Origin: a virus
Virus record (IMG/VR): IMGVR_UViG_3300032293_000686
Span: 1-39,092 of that record
DNA: 39,092 bases
Direction: 5' to 3' (one strand)
The notes beneath the pieces were generated by a model, which saw nothing but the letters and a program-made list of their open reading frames with translations, ran no database searches and was not told the DNA's origin. Made by a program: the position numbers and the translations under genes. Positions 29,754 to 38,562 of the stretch are shown here, one piece after another. Position 1 is the first letter of the stretch, and the number at the start of each line of letters is the position of its first letter.

Positions 29754-30176
29754 CTAAGCGACTGTGTAAGTCAAAGTTGTTGCGCCGTCGAATTGCAGCG
29801 TGTAACTGCCCTTCATAATAACGCCCTTTTCGCAACTTGGGAATTTTACGTTCTTGACGAACGCTGTGCCCTGGACGCTTCCGGCTCCTGGAAAAGTAAT
29901 CGTTACGGAGATTCCCGCGTATGGCTCCGATGTTGGAATCATTGCAGTCGTGATCGGCACCGCAGCACCGAGCCAATTAAACTCAACCTCGATCTCTGGA
30001 TTCTTTCGCAGGTCGCTTGGTCGCAATTGCTCATAGAGCGTGGTGCCCAAGTGCGTGATATCCAGAGCATCGACGGAGATATTGAAGTCTCCAATCCGAG
30101 TGATCTGAGTTGTCACCAAACCAGTACCGGAAATGGTCGCCCCCAACCCGGTATCTGCGACGGTCAAAGCTGCCAT
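29754..30176 (-). CDS. Major tail (tube) protein
   Basis: This 140-residue protein is beta-rich and matches the HK97/lambda-type tail tube in size and order: ITRIGDFNISVDALDITHL at about 26-44, where the loop often carries NISVDALDxTxL, then EIEVEFNWLG, a Gly-rich loop and KGVIMKGSYTLQFDG. It forms the hexameric rings of the tail. ATG with GGAG upstream, right after the terminator gene. Confidence 0.85.
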   Translation of the reverse strand: MAALTVADTGLGATISGTGLVTTQITRIGDFNISVDALDITHLGTTLYEQLRPSDLRKNPEIEVEFNWLGAAVPITTAMIPTSEPYAGISVTITFPGAGSVQGTAFVKNVKFPSCEKGVIMKGSYTLQFDGATTLTYTVA

Positions 30177-30178
30177 GT

Positions 30179-30595
30179 TTAAGGCTCCTTGTAATGCACC
30201 AAGAGGTCGAAACTAACCAAATACCGATGCTCTTGGTTGCCATCGGTTGGAGGATCTTGCATATACTCATCGCCGCTGTCGAAGTCGATACCGCAAAATG
30301 TATAGCCATCAACAACGCCGCGAAACGAATCAATTCCCGTCTCTCGAATTGCTCTGCTGATCGCACTTGCCGCCGTGCGAGTCAATGCGAAGCATTCGAG
30401 CGTTATTCGTGCATGGGCGGACTTGCCTAGCCCGCTTACCATGTGATCGCGTTGCGTCGAGATGACGTAGTAAATGACCGCTGGTAGCGTTGCCTTTTGT
30501 ACAAGTACGTCTGGATACATACGTTGCCCTATAAGCGTTGATACGCTTGCGTAGGAGAGCAACTTTGTACGCAACGCTTCGCCAATGGCCGACAT
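30179..30595 (-). CDS. Tail terminator/completion protein (DUF3168-like)
   Basis: This 138-residue protein begins with a helix and SVSTLIGQRMYPDVLVQKATLPAVIYYV-type pattern in which R-x-Y-P and P-A-V-x-Y are characteristic of the DUF3168 family, and continues with a strand-rich domain. Such proteins cap the tail tube and connect it to the head. The ATG overlaps the previous stop (TAATG). Good match in position and size. Confidence 0.8.
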   Translation of the reverse strand: MSAIGEALRTKLLSYASVSTLIGQRMYPDVLVQKATLPAVIYYVISTQRDHMVSGLGKSAHARITLECFALTRTAASAISRAIRETGIDSFRGVVDGYTFCGIDFDSGDEYMQDPPTDGNQEHRYLVSFDLLVHYKEP

Positions 30596-30930
30596 TACAG
30601 TTCCCCGCTAATGATGCCGATAGTTCGCGTTGCCGCTTCGCTAGATCCGCTGACAATGCGTAGCAACTTAACCCCTTCAAAGACATCTGGATTGAGTGCA
30701 ATGTAACGACTAGCCCCTACGTTAACGCTGTACTGCGTGCCCTCGTTGTAGAGGTTGTAGAAGTTCGTTCCCTGATCGGCTGACGCTTGAAACGTAAACG
30801 CCGTGCCATTCAAAGCCGAGGGGGTGACAATCGCAAGCGGCACACGTCCGCCTTGCATCGTCAACGATGTTGAGGTCGTTCCGCTCGATGCGATGGTTAC
30901 GGTGTCTGTGAGTGTAATGTTTCTAGCCAA
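30595..30930 (-). CDS. Small beta-rich virion protein
   Basis: This 111-residue protein is Ser, Thr and Gly rich with regular strands (TFQASADQGTNFYNLYN) and no cysteine. It starts at TTG (30930), seven bases from a good AAAGGAG site, an uncommon start codon in this genome. It lies between head-tail joining genes and may be a capsid decoration or tail accessory protein. Family not recognised. Confidence 0.6.
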   Translation of the reverse strand: MARNITLTDTVTIASSGTTSTSLTMQGGRVPLAIVTPSALNGTAFTFQASADQGTNFYNLYNEGTQYSVNVGASRYIALNPDVFEGVKLLRIVSGSSEAATRTIGIISGEL

Positions 30931-31471
30931 GACGTAGCTCCTTTATCTCTTTTTGCAATCGGTCGAGAAATGCCGCTTCCGCCTGCGACCTCGTTTGGTC
31001 ATACGCCCGAACTGGTGCCCGTTCGTTGTTTGGGAAGTTCGCCGTTTGTGCTTTCGTGCCCACGGTTGCATAGTATTGATTCCCGCGACGCGAAGTCCTC
31101 AAAACTTGCTGGCCGGGCTTGCCCCAAAGATATCGAGTGTACGACGTGCCTTTCTTGTACGGCATAACGAACTGCTGTTTGTTGCCCTTTGGATACTGGG
31201 CACCCACATAAACAACCACGCCGCTTTTGCCTACTTTGTGGCCGATGTGCTTGCGTGAGTCGTTGCTAAATGCCGGATTGTCTTTGTACTTTTTGCTCCA
31301 TCGCTTCCGACTGCCGCTCTCTCTCGATGATCTCGATAGCGGCTCTGTTGCCCTTGCGATAGGCTTTGCAAACTCACCCAAGCATCGACCAAAAGGCCCG
31401 TTACGAAGCGTTAGCGGGATCGCTCCGATTGCCTTTATCAAGTCCATGTTGATTTCGATGCTGCTACCCAT
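30923..31471 (-). CDS. HK97 gp10-like head-tail or tail completion protein
   Basis: This 182-residue basic protein resembles the HK97-gp10 family: a short N-terminal helix, a central basic segment with KSGVVVYVGAQYPKGN, YTRYLWGKPG and a C-terminal helix. It lies exactly where the gp10-like gene is expected, after the head closure protein. ATG at 31471 overlaps the previous stop (TAATG); an upstream TTG is rejected. Confidence 0.65.
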   Translation of the reverse strand: MGSSIEINMDLIKAIGAIPLTLRNGPFGRCLGEFAKPIARATEPLSRSSRESGSRKRWSKKYKDNPAFSNDSRKHIGHKVGKSGVVVYVGAQYPKGNKQQFVMPYKKGTSYTRYLWGKPGQQVLRTSRRGNQYYATVGTKAQTANFPNNERAPVRAYDQTRSQAEAAFLDRLQKEIKELRLG

Positions 31472-31812
31472 TACATCACCACCGAGCAAATAAGGTCGAT
31501 GTACCTTCGCAAGCCATCGACTGGATTAATGTGCGTGATGCCGTAGTTTTCTCCGTCGTAAACCACTTGCATCTGCGTGTTGTATCCGCTTCGATACCTG
31601 ACGCGAAAAACCGCCCTTGTCCCTGCTTCGAGTTGCCTACCTCGCATCGACTCGGTGCCGCCCGTTGGGTAATACTCGCAAGGCTCACCAACAACGTAAT
31701 TAGACCACGATACAACCGGTTGACCTGATGCGTCTTGCGTCTCAGTCTTTTGCTGTATCGTGCATCGCTGGCGAAGTCGGCCAACGCGTAAATCTCTAGG
31801 TCGTCCGCTCAT
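31471..31812 (-). CDS. Head-tail joining (head closure) protein
   Basis: This 113-residue protein matches the phage head-tail joining family (SPP1 gp16-like). The pattern GRLRQRCTIQQKTETQDASG followed by WSNYVVGEPCEYY and FRVRYRSGYNTQMQVVYDG is typical. It closes the capsid after packaging. The ATG overlaps the connector stop by an ATGA junction. Confidence 0.85.
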   Translation of the reverse strand: MSGRPRDLRVGRLRQRCTIQQKTETQDASGQPVVSWSNYVVGEPCEYYPTGGTESMRGRQLEAGTRAVFRVRYRSGYNTQMQVVYDGENYGITHINPVDGLRRYIDLICSVVM

Positions 31813-32378
31813 GGGTAACTGCTCCGCATGTAACGCCGAACTAACATCTCATACGGTCGCATCGTCTGTAATGCTTCGGACATAAGCATGTCGCGGTTCT
31901 CAAAGTAATGAGCCACCAGCAACTTGATAGCCGCCTTAGCCGCCTCTGGTACACTCTGCCCGTCTTGCGAGTAACCGCACTTGTACTGGATCGTCCAAGC
32001 GTCCCAACGCGATGCGGTCGCTGGTAGGCTTACTTGATAGGCAAGCCTGAACTGATCGACGTGCAATTGATACAAACTGCTCGATAGCGTCTGTAATGCG
32101 TTGTTGCCGTCGTAGTATTGGATCGAGGTTATCGAGTGAATTGGTGATCGCAATAACGTAAATCCATCGAAGAGCGAACCAACCCGCAATCGAAGCGTTT
32201 GGTAGCAAGTCACCGTGTCGGTATCATGCTCCCACTGCTCCCTAGCCGCCTGAATCAAGGCGGACAAGTGAACATCGTGCGTAGTGTCGCTACTTGCTAT
32301 TTCGAGTTGTTTTTTTGCTTCGCTGAGTGTCACCGGCTCGGTCGTCGGCCCTGTCACTAGCTCTGGTATCAATCGCAT
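31809..32378 (-). CDS. Head-tail connector, gp6/phiE125 gp8-like
   Basis: This 189-residue protein begins with PVTLSEAKKQLEI and HLSALIQAAREQWEHDT, the two helices of the gp6-like connector family, and continues with TCYQTLRLRVGSLFDGFTLL, SITSIQYYDG and a C-terminal helix with PEAAKAAIKLLVAHYFENRD. It forms the ring under the portal. I use the ATG at 32378 with AGAGGA upstream; a TTG at 32396 is possible. Confidence 0.85.
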   Translation of the reverse strand: MRLIPELVTGPTTEPVTLSEAKKQLEIASSDTTHDVHLSALIQAAREQWEHDTDTVTCYQTLRLRVGSLFDGFTLLRSPIHSITSIQYYDGNNALQTLSSSLYQLHVDQFRLAYQVSLPATASRWDAWTIQYKCGYSQDGQSVPEAAKAAIKLLVAHYFENRDMLMSEALQTMRPYEMLVRRYMRSSYP

Positions 32379-32484
32379 TTGCGAGTCCTCTAGCAATCAT
32401 CAACTCAGCCTGTCCGATAGGCACTGCCACCAGCCGATAGCCGGCTGGTAGCCCTTGCCAAAATTGATTAAGGATCAAATCCAT
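32290..32484 (-). CDS. Small protein in connector gap, uncertain
   Basis: The 64-codon frame starts five bases after the stop of the decoration-like gene and its first 40 residues (MDLILNQFWQGLPAGY, then VPIGQAELMIARGLANA) look protein-like. The last third overlaps the connector gene in another frame and looks random. The ribosome site is weak. It fills an otherwise empty 110-base gap but may be non-coding. Confidence 0.35.
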   Translation of the reverse strand: MDLILNQFWQGLPAGYRLVAVPIGQAELMIARGLANAIDTRASDRADDRAGDTQRSKKTTRNSK

Positions 32485-32488
32485 CTGA

Positions 32489-32947
32489 TTAGACCACTCG
32501 GCAAACGTCACCGTCAGCCGCACCCGTCGAGGTTGTCGGGGCAATCTTGCCACGAGACAGGACTGCAACGGCTGCGATGTAGCCACCGCTGGTTCCATCG
32601 CCAAAGGTTGCAACAACCTTCAGGAATGGCTCCTTACCGCGAAGGTCAACCTGGAAGACGCAAGTCTGCCCGTCATCGGTCGCACTTGGAAGAGCGAGAG
32701 TTGCACCCCCAAGACCAGAGCCACCGTTGAAGGTTGCTCCAGTTATGTCGGCATAACTTCCGCCGCTCGTCGATGAGGCTTGCAACTTCAATGCGGTCAT
32801 CGCAATATCGGTTGCACCGAGTTGCACGATAATCGTCGCGTAGTCGTATCCCCTGGTATCAACAACATCGGCCGTAGCCGTGTTATTGTCAATCAATGCA
32901 CCGGGTTTAATCGCGGTGACAAACTTGCATTGCTGTAGTGGATTCAT
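32489..32947 (-). CDS. Capsid decoration or head accessory protein
   Basis: This 152-residue protein is beta-rich, Ser, Thr and Gly rich, with YATIIVQLGATDIAMTALKL and a GGSYADITGATFNGGSGLGG loop, typical of small proteins encoded after the major capsid gene that bind the capsid surface. No enzyme motif. ATG with AAAGGA upstream. Confidence 0.65.
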   Translation of the reverse strand: MNPLQQCKFVTAIKPGALIDNNTATADVVDTRGYDYATIIVQLGATDIAMTALKLQASSTSGGSYADITGATFNGGSGLGGATLALPSATDDGQTCVFQVDLRGKEPFLKVVATFGDGTSGGYIAAVAVLSRGKIAPTTSTGAADGDVCRVV

Positions 32948-32981
32948 AACGTCAATTCCTTTCGTTGAGTGGTTCAGTTAA

Positions 32982-34298
32982 TTACGCTGCGGCCTTGACT
33001 TGCACAATCGGCCCTGCGTTGCTTGCATCTCCGATTTCGTGAACGTTGTAGTCCCAGCGAGTGATCGACCTGAAAGCGGTTTGGTCAAACTCCATGTAAC
33101 GCGAAGAGTCAGCAACAACGCTCACTCCGCGTCGAAGTCCCAAGGTCGATGCCATCGACAAGTCACCGATGTACGCCAACTTGGTTCCTCCGCTGATCGT
33201 GCTTGGCATAACTTGCGTGAACTGCACCGGGTAGCCCATGAACTGCAAGACTGGCCCGCTTCCGAGGTCGACGTAGTTGTTGCCGCCGGCTGCAAGTTGC
33301 AAGCGAGCAAGGACATTCCAAAAGACCGCCTTGTGACAGAACCAGACCGGATTCATTCCGGCAAATTCAGGCAACTTGCCGACCGCTTCTTGGAAGACTG
33401 CGATAGTCAATCCTGCGGCTGTATTCTGGCCTGCCGCTGCGGTCGCAACGGATCCCGCTGCAAGTACGTTGGCTAGTCCATTGATGCCGCCGTATGCGGT
33501 GGTACCGTCACCGAGAAACGCGGCTTGATCCAGCTTGAGGGCATGGGCTTGAGCCATTTCCATCGCCAAATAATCAGCGATGGCGATAACCGCGTCTTCG
33601 TTGAGTTCGTTGCTGACGCGGGTCAAGGTAGCCCACTTGTGGGCGGTCAGCGAGACTTGCCCCAAAGATGGATCGCTAGCAGTGATTTCGCCCGCCTCAC
33701 CCACTGCGTAGGCGGTAAGACCGCTGACGCGTCGAGGGATCGTCACGGTATCGCTGCCCATTGGGTAGGTACGAGCGAAACGCGAAGTAACGCCGTAGGT
33801 CTCCATCAGGGAGATAACCGACGTTTCAAACTCAGGCGGCACAAGTACGCCACCTCGCAAGTCGTCATTCTCGCCCATCGCGTTCAGGACGCCGTTATCT
33901 CGGCACCATTGGCGGGCTTGGGAGTTGCCGTTTAACGCACGGAAAAACTGACCGGCCTTAAACGCATCGCGTTCGGCGTCTGGCCCCTTGAAGGCTTTCA
34001 GCTTTCCGGTAGCCCGTGCGGTTGCAGGGATGCGGAATGCCGATGATTCAACGCTTCGAGTTTCGTTGACTTGTCGAACAGTGTTGCTAACCGCAGACTC
34101 GATGCGGATTGCTCGTTCGCGTTCCTTGCTCAAGTTCTCAATCTGACCGGCTTTGCCGTCAGTGCCGACGATTGCGTCGATCTCGGTTTGATCTTCTGCG
34201 GAGAGTTCACGCCCTTCGCTGGTCGCTACGTCCTGAATGGCCTTAACCCTGGCTTGCAAGGCTACGATCTCTTCGCCAATTTGCTTCGCGGTTTTCAT
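32982..34298 (-). CDS. Major capsid protein, HK97 fold
   Basis: This 438-residue protein has a helical N-terminal delta-domain (about 1-110) with coiled-coil character that is cleaved after scaffolding, then the HK97-fold core: RGGVLVPPEFETSVISLMETY, FARTYPMGSDTVTIPRRVSG, KWATLTRVSNELNEDA, FLGDGTTAYGGINGL and YMEFDQTAFRSITRWD. The start is the ATG at 34298 with AAAGGGAG upstream; the open frame runs back to 34358 but through a structured leader. It follows the protease as in HK97, apart from one small gene between. Confidence 0.93.
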   Translation of the reverse strand: MKTAKQIGEEIVALQARVKAIQDVATSEGRELSAEDQTEIDAIVGTDGKAGQIENLSKERERAIRIESAVSNTVRQVNETRSVESSAFRIPATARATGKLKAFKGPDAERDAFKAGQFFRALNGNSQARQWCRDNGVLNAMGENDDLRGGVLVPPEFETSVISLMETYGVTSRFARTYPMGSDTVTIPRRVSGLTAYAVGEAGEITASDPSLGQVSLTAHKWATLTRVSNELNEDAVIAIADYLAMEMAQAHALKLDQAAFLGDGTTAYGGINGLANVLAAGSVATAAAGQNTAAGLTIAVFQEAVGKLPEFAGMNPVWFCHKAVFWNVLARLQLAAGGNNYVDLGSGPVLQFMGYPVQFTQVMPSTISGGTKLAYIGDLSMASTLGLRRGVSVVADSSRYMEFDQTAFRSITRWDYNVHEIGDASNAGPIVQVKAAA

Positions 34299-34319
34299 AC
34301 CGACTGCTCCCTTTGCTGT

Positions 34320-34358
34320 GTGGCAGTCGATAAACCAAGATAGCGGCATGACTGCCAC
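34320..34358 (-). promoter_or_regulatory. Inverted repeat in capsid gene leader
   Basis: GTGGCAGTC (34358-34350) and GACTGCCAC (34328-34320) are perfect complements separated by 21 bases, just upstream of the AAAGGGAG ribosome site of the capsid gene. The stem may affect translation or mRNA stability. Confidence 0.45.
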
Positions 34359-34436
34359 GGTGTTACTTAAAACATTTCCCGTGTGTCACTGCCGCTAATT
34401 AGTTGCAGAGTGTAGGCACTTCTGGCCCACGCATTA

Positions 34437-34465
34437 AACCTAGCAAGTCGTTAACGCGTTGTCAA
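34437..34465 (-). promoter_or_regulatory. Candidate strong promoter for capsid gene
   Basis: A perfect TTGACA (34465-34460), a 17-base spacer and TAGGTT (34442-34437) face the capsid gene across a 163-nt gap. The -10 is imperfect. An internal promoter here would explain high capsid expression, with a leader of about 130 nt. Prediction by eye. Confidence 0.5.
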
Positions 34466-34671
34466 GCACTATCAATCCACCCGCAATCGCCACATTCATA
34501 CTTTATTCCGATGCACGCGCCGCCAAAACGCGGAGGATCGTCGTACCACTTCGCCTCCCAAACTAACTTCTTGCAATCCTCGCACTCTTTCGAGGACTCC
34601 TCCCACGCTTCATCACTCCAATAATTAGGAGCATCGTCTGGATACGCACTTCGATTCTCATGGCTACTCAC
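34462..34671 (-). CDS. Small zinc-ribbon protein between protease and capsid
   Basis: This 69-residue protein is acidic, with CEDC at about 36-39 and CGDC near 62-65 and aromatic residues between, a likely zinc ribbon. It starts with GTG six bases from GGAGG and overlaps the protease stop. A small accessory gene between protease and capsid is unusual. Family not recognised. Confidence 0.6.
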   Translation of the reverse strand: MSSHENRSAYPDDAPNYWSDEAWEESSKECEDCKKLVWEAKWYDDPPRFGGACIGIKYECGDCGWIDSA

Positions 34672-35282
34672 TTCAAGCCTCCAGCATACTGAGCCATCTT
34701 TGCTTTGAGTAAATTGACTCTTGCTTGGTCGAATGCGTTCGAGGTCTTTCGCTTCTTGTTGCCGCTCTCGACTCGACCCGTAGCAAAGCCTAATTCAATC
34801 GCCTTCTCGACTTCGTACCACGACTCGTTCGCCATCGCAGTTTCGATTTCGCTCTTCGATAATTTCGCGTATTGCGAATAGATATCGGCAAGGCTTGCGT
34901 CATACGACTCAAGAGCGTTAATTACCTTTGCCAGTTCTTCGCGGTTGCCGAATGCAAACCCCATCGCACGGTGGATCATGAGTCTTGACCCGTCCGCCAT
35001 CAACCGCTTAGCACCGCCTAGGAAAATAATCGATGCCGCCGATGCCGCCAACGAATCGTTGATCGTTGTAACCTCGCCTTTGTGGGATCTAAGTGCGTTG
35101 TAGATGCCGATTCCCTCATCAGCCGCACCTCCTGGTGAGTTGATGCGGACGGTTACCGCATTTGAGCCAAAAGAGCGAAGAGCATCGACAACGCCACGCT
35201 GCGTAATCGGGTTTTCGTCCCATCCATCGCCAACTACGCCCGATAGCAGGATTTCATTTAGTTCCGCCTTGATTTCAATCAT
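34668..35282 (-). CDS. ClpP-like prohead protease
   Basis: This 204-residue serine protease has the ClpP/S14-type layout: VRINSPGGAADEGIGIYNAL, then INDSLAASAASIIFLGG, in which the catalytic Ser is the one in the AASAAS segment, then LMIHRAMGFAFGN with the catalytic His, and later SLADIYSQYAKLSKSEIETAM. It processes the capsid delta-domain and portal during maturation. It overlaps the portal stop by ATGA. Length is normal. Confidence 0.9.
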   Translation of the reverse strand: MIEIKAELNEILLSGVVGDGWDENPITQRGVVDALRSFGSNAVTVRINSPGGAADEGIGIYNALRSHKGEVTTINDSLAASAASIIFLGGAKRLMADGSRLMIHRAMGFAFGNREELAKVINALESYDASLADIYSQYAKLSKSEIETAMANESWYEVEKAIELGFATGRVESGNKKRKTSNAFDQARVNLLKAKMAQYAGGLK

Positions 35283-36847
35283 TTTCCACCCCTTTTCAGG
35301 TCAAAAACCCTGTTTTCCCACGTTTTTACCTCGTTTTCGACCGCTTTTTTGAGCGATTCGCCCCCGTTTTTAGCCGCTAATTCGGCCAGAATTAGCGTTG
35401 ATTTCTCGCAATGGATGCGAGCTAGATCGCGGTCAAGGCCGATTGCTTCGATCTTATCCGCTAGTTTCGCTTGCCACTTAGGGTAATTCTTGCCAATCCA
35501 AGCCACAAATTGAGACTTACCGGATGCGTTGATCGCGTTGTTGCCCTCTGTTTTGATGAGGTCGCGAAGCATTTGCTCAACTGCCATCGCGTTTTGTGCG
35601 TCTTCGGTCGCGTCCTCTGCGTCGTCCTCTGGCGTGTCCTCGACTTCATCCACCGACTGCTCGCCGGTCGCTTCGGAAATGGCGGGATTGATAAACTCGT
35701 CACCGCCAACGTAGGGATTAAGATCCAGTTTTGCTCTGCATTCATTCGGGTTCATTATCCGCGACGCAATCGCCTTGCTGAATGATTCCATCGTGGTTCG
35801 CAAGTCCGTTCGATACAATGCCGCCGCATTGAACTTGAAGTAAACCTCGCCGGTTTGCTTTTCTTGCCGAGTTCGCAATTTCATATCGCACTGCTCCTCA
35901 AACTTGACTAGCCAGCGGTCGAGGGCTTGCATGTACGCAAGGTTCTTTTGTTCGAGCGAATTGTACGAGGTGCTTTCCCCGTCGCCTGGCATTCCTTCGA
36001 GTCCGAAGAGCATGCCGATATCTTGCCTAGTAAAGCGTTGCAGCTCGGCAAACTGTGCATCGTTGTTGGACATTGATACCGCGTTAGCCTTGACACCTTC
36101 GCGCAACAAGCCTGCTTTCGCTGAGTTCTCCGCTCCAGCTTCGACTTTGTTAAACGCGTCAATAAACTCTTTCGCGTCCTCTGCTTTGCGAAACGCTCCA
36201 GCAGGCGCTTCAAGGAAGAGTTTGCCCCTAAATCCGCGTCGCAATTGCGTGTTCGTAAACTTGGTTTGCTCTACACCCGTCGAAAACGTAATGTTCGCAA
36301 TATCCAACAATCCGATTCCCTCAACGCCATCGTATGAGAATCCTGGCAAGTGTAAGACGTCGGCATCTGGGAAAATTAAGTATCCGTTCTTGTCCGTATC
36401 GAACCCGTCGAAGAGGTCTTTTTTGGTTTGGTCTTCCGGTTGCGTTACGTGCCACTTCTTGCCGTTGTAAATGATCGTCCAGGTGTTTTCAGGCAGCATC
36501 GGGATCAACTCAACCGGCCTGCCTGACTTGCGAATAATTGCCGCTCGACCGTTGCCACGCATCAAAGCATGCGACAACATCTGCTCCTTAAATGTCGTCG
36601 GGCTTTGCACCTTGTTGGGCTCCTCCCTTAACAGGATGTAGCCGGGATGCTCGGTATCGTTTACGGCTCCGTCACCCTCACGGCGTTTGACGTCGATAGG
36701 TAGCCGTCCAAAGTCACCCGTCAGTTTGTTATGGGCATACCATGCTGGCGGTACTCCGAGAGCTTCGCGTACGCCGACCCTTCGACCGTTGCTGAACTGG
36801 TCTTCACTCAAACCCATCCATTGCAATAATGCGGTCATCAGTGACAT
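35279..36847 (-). CDS. Portal protein, HK97 family
   Basis: This 522-residue protein forms the dodecameric DNA entry vertex. The HK97 portal pattern is clear: VPPAWYAHNKLTGDFGRLPI near the start, LLSHALMRGNGRAAI-like QMLSHALMRGNGRAAIIR, FSYDGVEGIG, TQLRRGFRGKLFLEAP, FTRQDIGMLFGL and SYNSLEQKNLAYMQALDRW. The acidic stretch at about 400-420 (EDTPEDDAEDATED) precedes a helical C-terminus that may act as scaffold or cleavage tail. ATG with GGGAG upstream. Confidence 0.93.
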   Translation of the reverse strand: MSLMTALLQWMGLSEDQFSNGRRVGVREALGVPPAWYAHNKLTGDFGRLPIDVKRREGDGAVNDTEHPGYILLREEPNKVQSPTTFKEQMLSHALMRGNGRAAIIRKSGRPVELIPMLPENTWTIIYNGKKWHVTQPEDQTKKDLFDGFDTDKNGYLIFPDADVLHLPGFSYDGVEGIGLLDIANITFSTGVEQTKFTNTQLRRGFRGKLFLEAPAGAFRKAEDAKEFIDAFNKVEAGAENSAKAGLLREGVKANAVSMSNNDAQFAELQRFTRQDIGMLFGLEGMPGDGESTSYNSLEQKNLAYMQALDRWLVKFEEQCDMKLRTRQEKQTGEVYFKFNAAALYRTDLRTTMESFSKAIASRIMNPNECRAKLDLNPYVGGDEFINPAISEATGEQSVDEVEDTPEDDAEDATEDAQNAMAVEQMLRDLIKTEGNNAINASGKSQFVAWIGKNYPKWQAKLADKIEAIGLDRDLARIHCEKSTLILAELAAKNGGESLKKAVENEVKTWENRVFDLKRGGK

Positions 36848-36861
36848 TCGGCATACTCCCT

Positions 36862-38562
36862 TTAAGTAACGTATAAACTACCAGAAGACCGCTCTTTTTG
36901 CAAACTTGCGATTCGATACGCCATTACCGCCGCAACGATAGGATCAATCTTGTCTTTGCTGTTCTTCTTGTCAAACATCCACCTATCTTGACGGTCTTTG
37001 CAGATAATTGCATTGTTGGCGCACCATCGAAGCAACCTGGAGTCCGAGAAGACTAGCCGCCCCTCTTGCATCAGTTGTATGAAGTCGCGAATAGCCTCGT
37101 TGAAGTTGGCTTGATTTTGTGCCATGCGAGCCGCTACCGCTCCAGTCTTTTCTAACTTCTCGCCTAGTTGCTGTCCGTTGTAAGGGTCATACGCTACGGT
37201 CTGAATCTCATACGCTTCTAGCTCTTCAATGAGCGATGCGGTCAAGTCCTCGATAGGATACTCGCATTTGTACAACTCTTCCGTGTGGACGAATTCAGCG
37301 AACGGCATTGCGGAGAGATCGCGTTTTGAGTCAGCCGCAATGAATGCCCGCGTTTTTATTTCGTAGCGGTAAACAGTTTTACCCTTGTCGTCGACGGCAA
37401 CCGGGAAGCGTCCGCAAATCGCATACGCTGCGAGGTCGTCCCTTGACCCAAGGTCAACACCCGCTCCAAGTCCGTCAGCCTCACGCCAGTCAGAATGAAC
37501 GCCAACGCATCGATCAAACGCCGCTAGATCAAAGGCTTTTTCAGTCGAAGAGACTACGCGATTGCCGTGATACCTCGTAAAACGATTCACGCCCAACGCC
37601 GTTGATTTGTCTTCGTTCCATCGCTGGCGAAGATAGTCCGCTTTGATCGAAACATTGAGATTCGGATTAGCCTTTTTCCAATTCGACTCGTCGGCTGGAT
37701 CGTCCTTTTCATCGAGTTCGTAAATCAACGCGAAGAGCGATTCATCTTTGTGTATGCCGCTCACTACGTTCGTTGCGTACGTGTACTCATCAAGCCACAA
37801 TAACGAGTCATCCGCACCGGCTGTTGTGATGATAAGATGCAATGGTTGCGAGCGTGATCCGCTGCCCGTTACCATCGTGTCGTAAAACTTGCGGTGGTAC
37901 TCGCCCCAGGCGTGCAACTCATCCATCACAACGCAATGCGGATTCAGGCCGTCGAAGGGCTTTTCGCTCGATACCTTGCGGATGAAGGATAGATTGTGCC
38001 TGTAAGTGATCGTCTCGTTTTTTATGTCCGTGTACTTTTGCAATGGGTGAGACTGATCTACCATCCGTTCGCATTCGCTGTACACAACGTCCGCTTGCTC
38101 TTTTTTCGTCGCTGTCAAAAGTATCTGCCCGACCGCTTCCGGTTTGCGTGTCTTTGGGTCAATGTCAGCCATTGCTAAATAATGGCACAAACCAGCAATC
38201 ATTGTGGACTTGCCATTCTTGCGAGCCATCGACCAGTAGACTTTTCTGAAGCGTCGAGAATTGTCGTCGTTTCGCTTCCATCCGAAGATATTCCACAAGC
38301 CGAACAACTGCCAATCTTCAAGGATGAGCGGATGCCCTGCAAACTCCCCTATACTGTGGCGCAACACCAACGGGAAGAAGTCGCAAACCGCGGTTGCGTG
38401 TCGTTCGTCGAAGTGATACGGAAAGTCTTGAGTGCTTTGATGCTCAAAGTCAAGTCGATAACGGCGTACGGCATCTTTCACACGGTCGCAGGCGATTATC
38501 TCGCCACTTTCAACCGCTTCGCAGTAGTCTTCGACTCGTTGTCGAACGCCGCTTGCTATCAC
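36862..38562 (-). CDS. terL: Terminase large subunit
   Basis: This 566-residue packaging motor has an ATPase domain with a Walker A-like WSMARKNGKST, Walker B CVVMDELHAWG and coupling motif LIITTAG, and a C-terminal RNase H-fold nuclease with the acidic residue in GVDLGSRDD, a second in VAYDPYNGQQLGE, and the last near DPIVAAVMAYRIA. I start it at the GTG in a GTGA overlap with the small subunit, with AAGAGGG upstream, rather than the upstream GTG at 38583. Family of HK97/phage Terminase_1. Confidence 0.93.
   Translation of the reverse strand: MIASGVRQRVEDYCEAVESGEIIACDRVKDAVRRYRLDFEHQSTQDFPYHFDERHATAVCDFFPLVLRHSIGEFAGHPLILEDWQLFGLWNIFGWKRNDDNSRRFRKVYWSMARKNGKSTMIAGLCHYLAMADIDPKTRKPEAVGQILLTATKKEQADVVYSECERMVDQSHPLQKYTDIKNETITYRHNLSFIRKVSSEKPFDGLNPHCVVMDELHAWGEYHRKFYDTMVTGSGSRSQPLHLIITTAGADDSLLWLDEYTYATNVVSGIHKDESLFALIYELDEKDDPADESNWKKANPNLNVSIKADYLRQRWNEDKSTALGVNRFTRYHGNRVVSSTEKAFDLAAFDRCVGVHSDWREADGLGAGVDLGSRDDLAAYAICGRFPVAVDDKGKTVYRYEIKTRAFIAADSKRDLSAMPFAEFVHTEELYKCEYPIEDLTASLIEELEAYEIQTVAYDPYNGQQLGEKLEKTGAVAARMAQNQANFNEAIRDFIQLMQEGRLVFSDSRLLRWCANNAIICKDRQDRWMFDKKNSKDKIDPIVAAVMAYRIASLQKERSSGSLYVT

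Noticed and set aside
34299-34358. Twenty-residue N-terminal extension of the capsid protein
   Set aside because: The ATG at 34298 has an AAAGGGAG site at good distance, while the extension is encoded by the inverted repeat of the leader.
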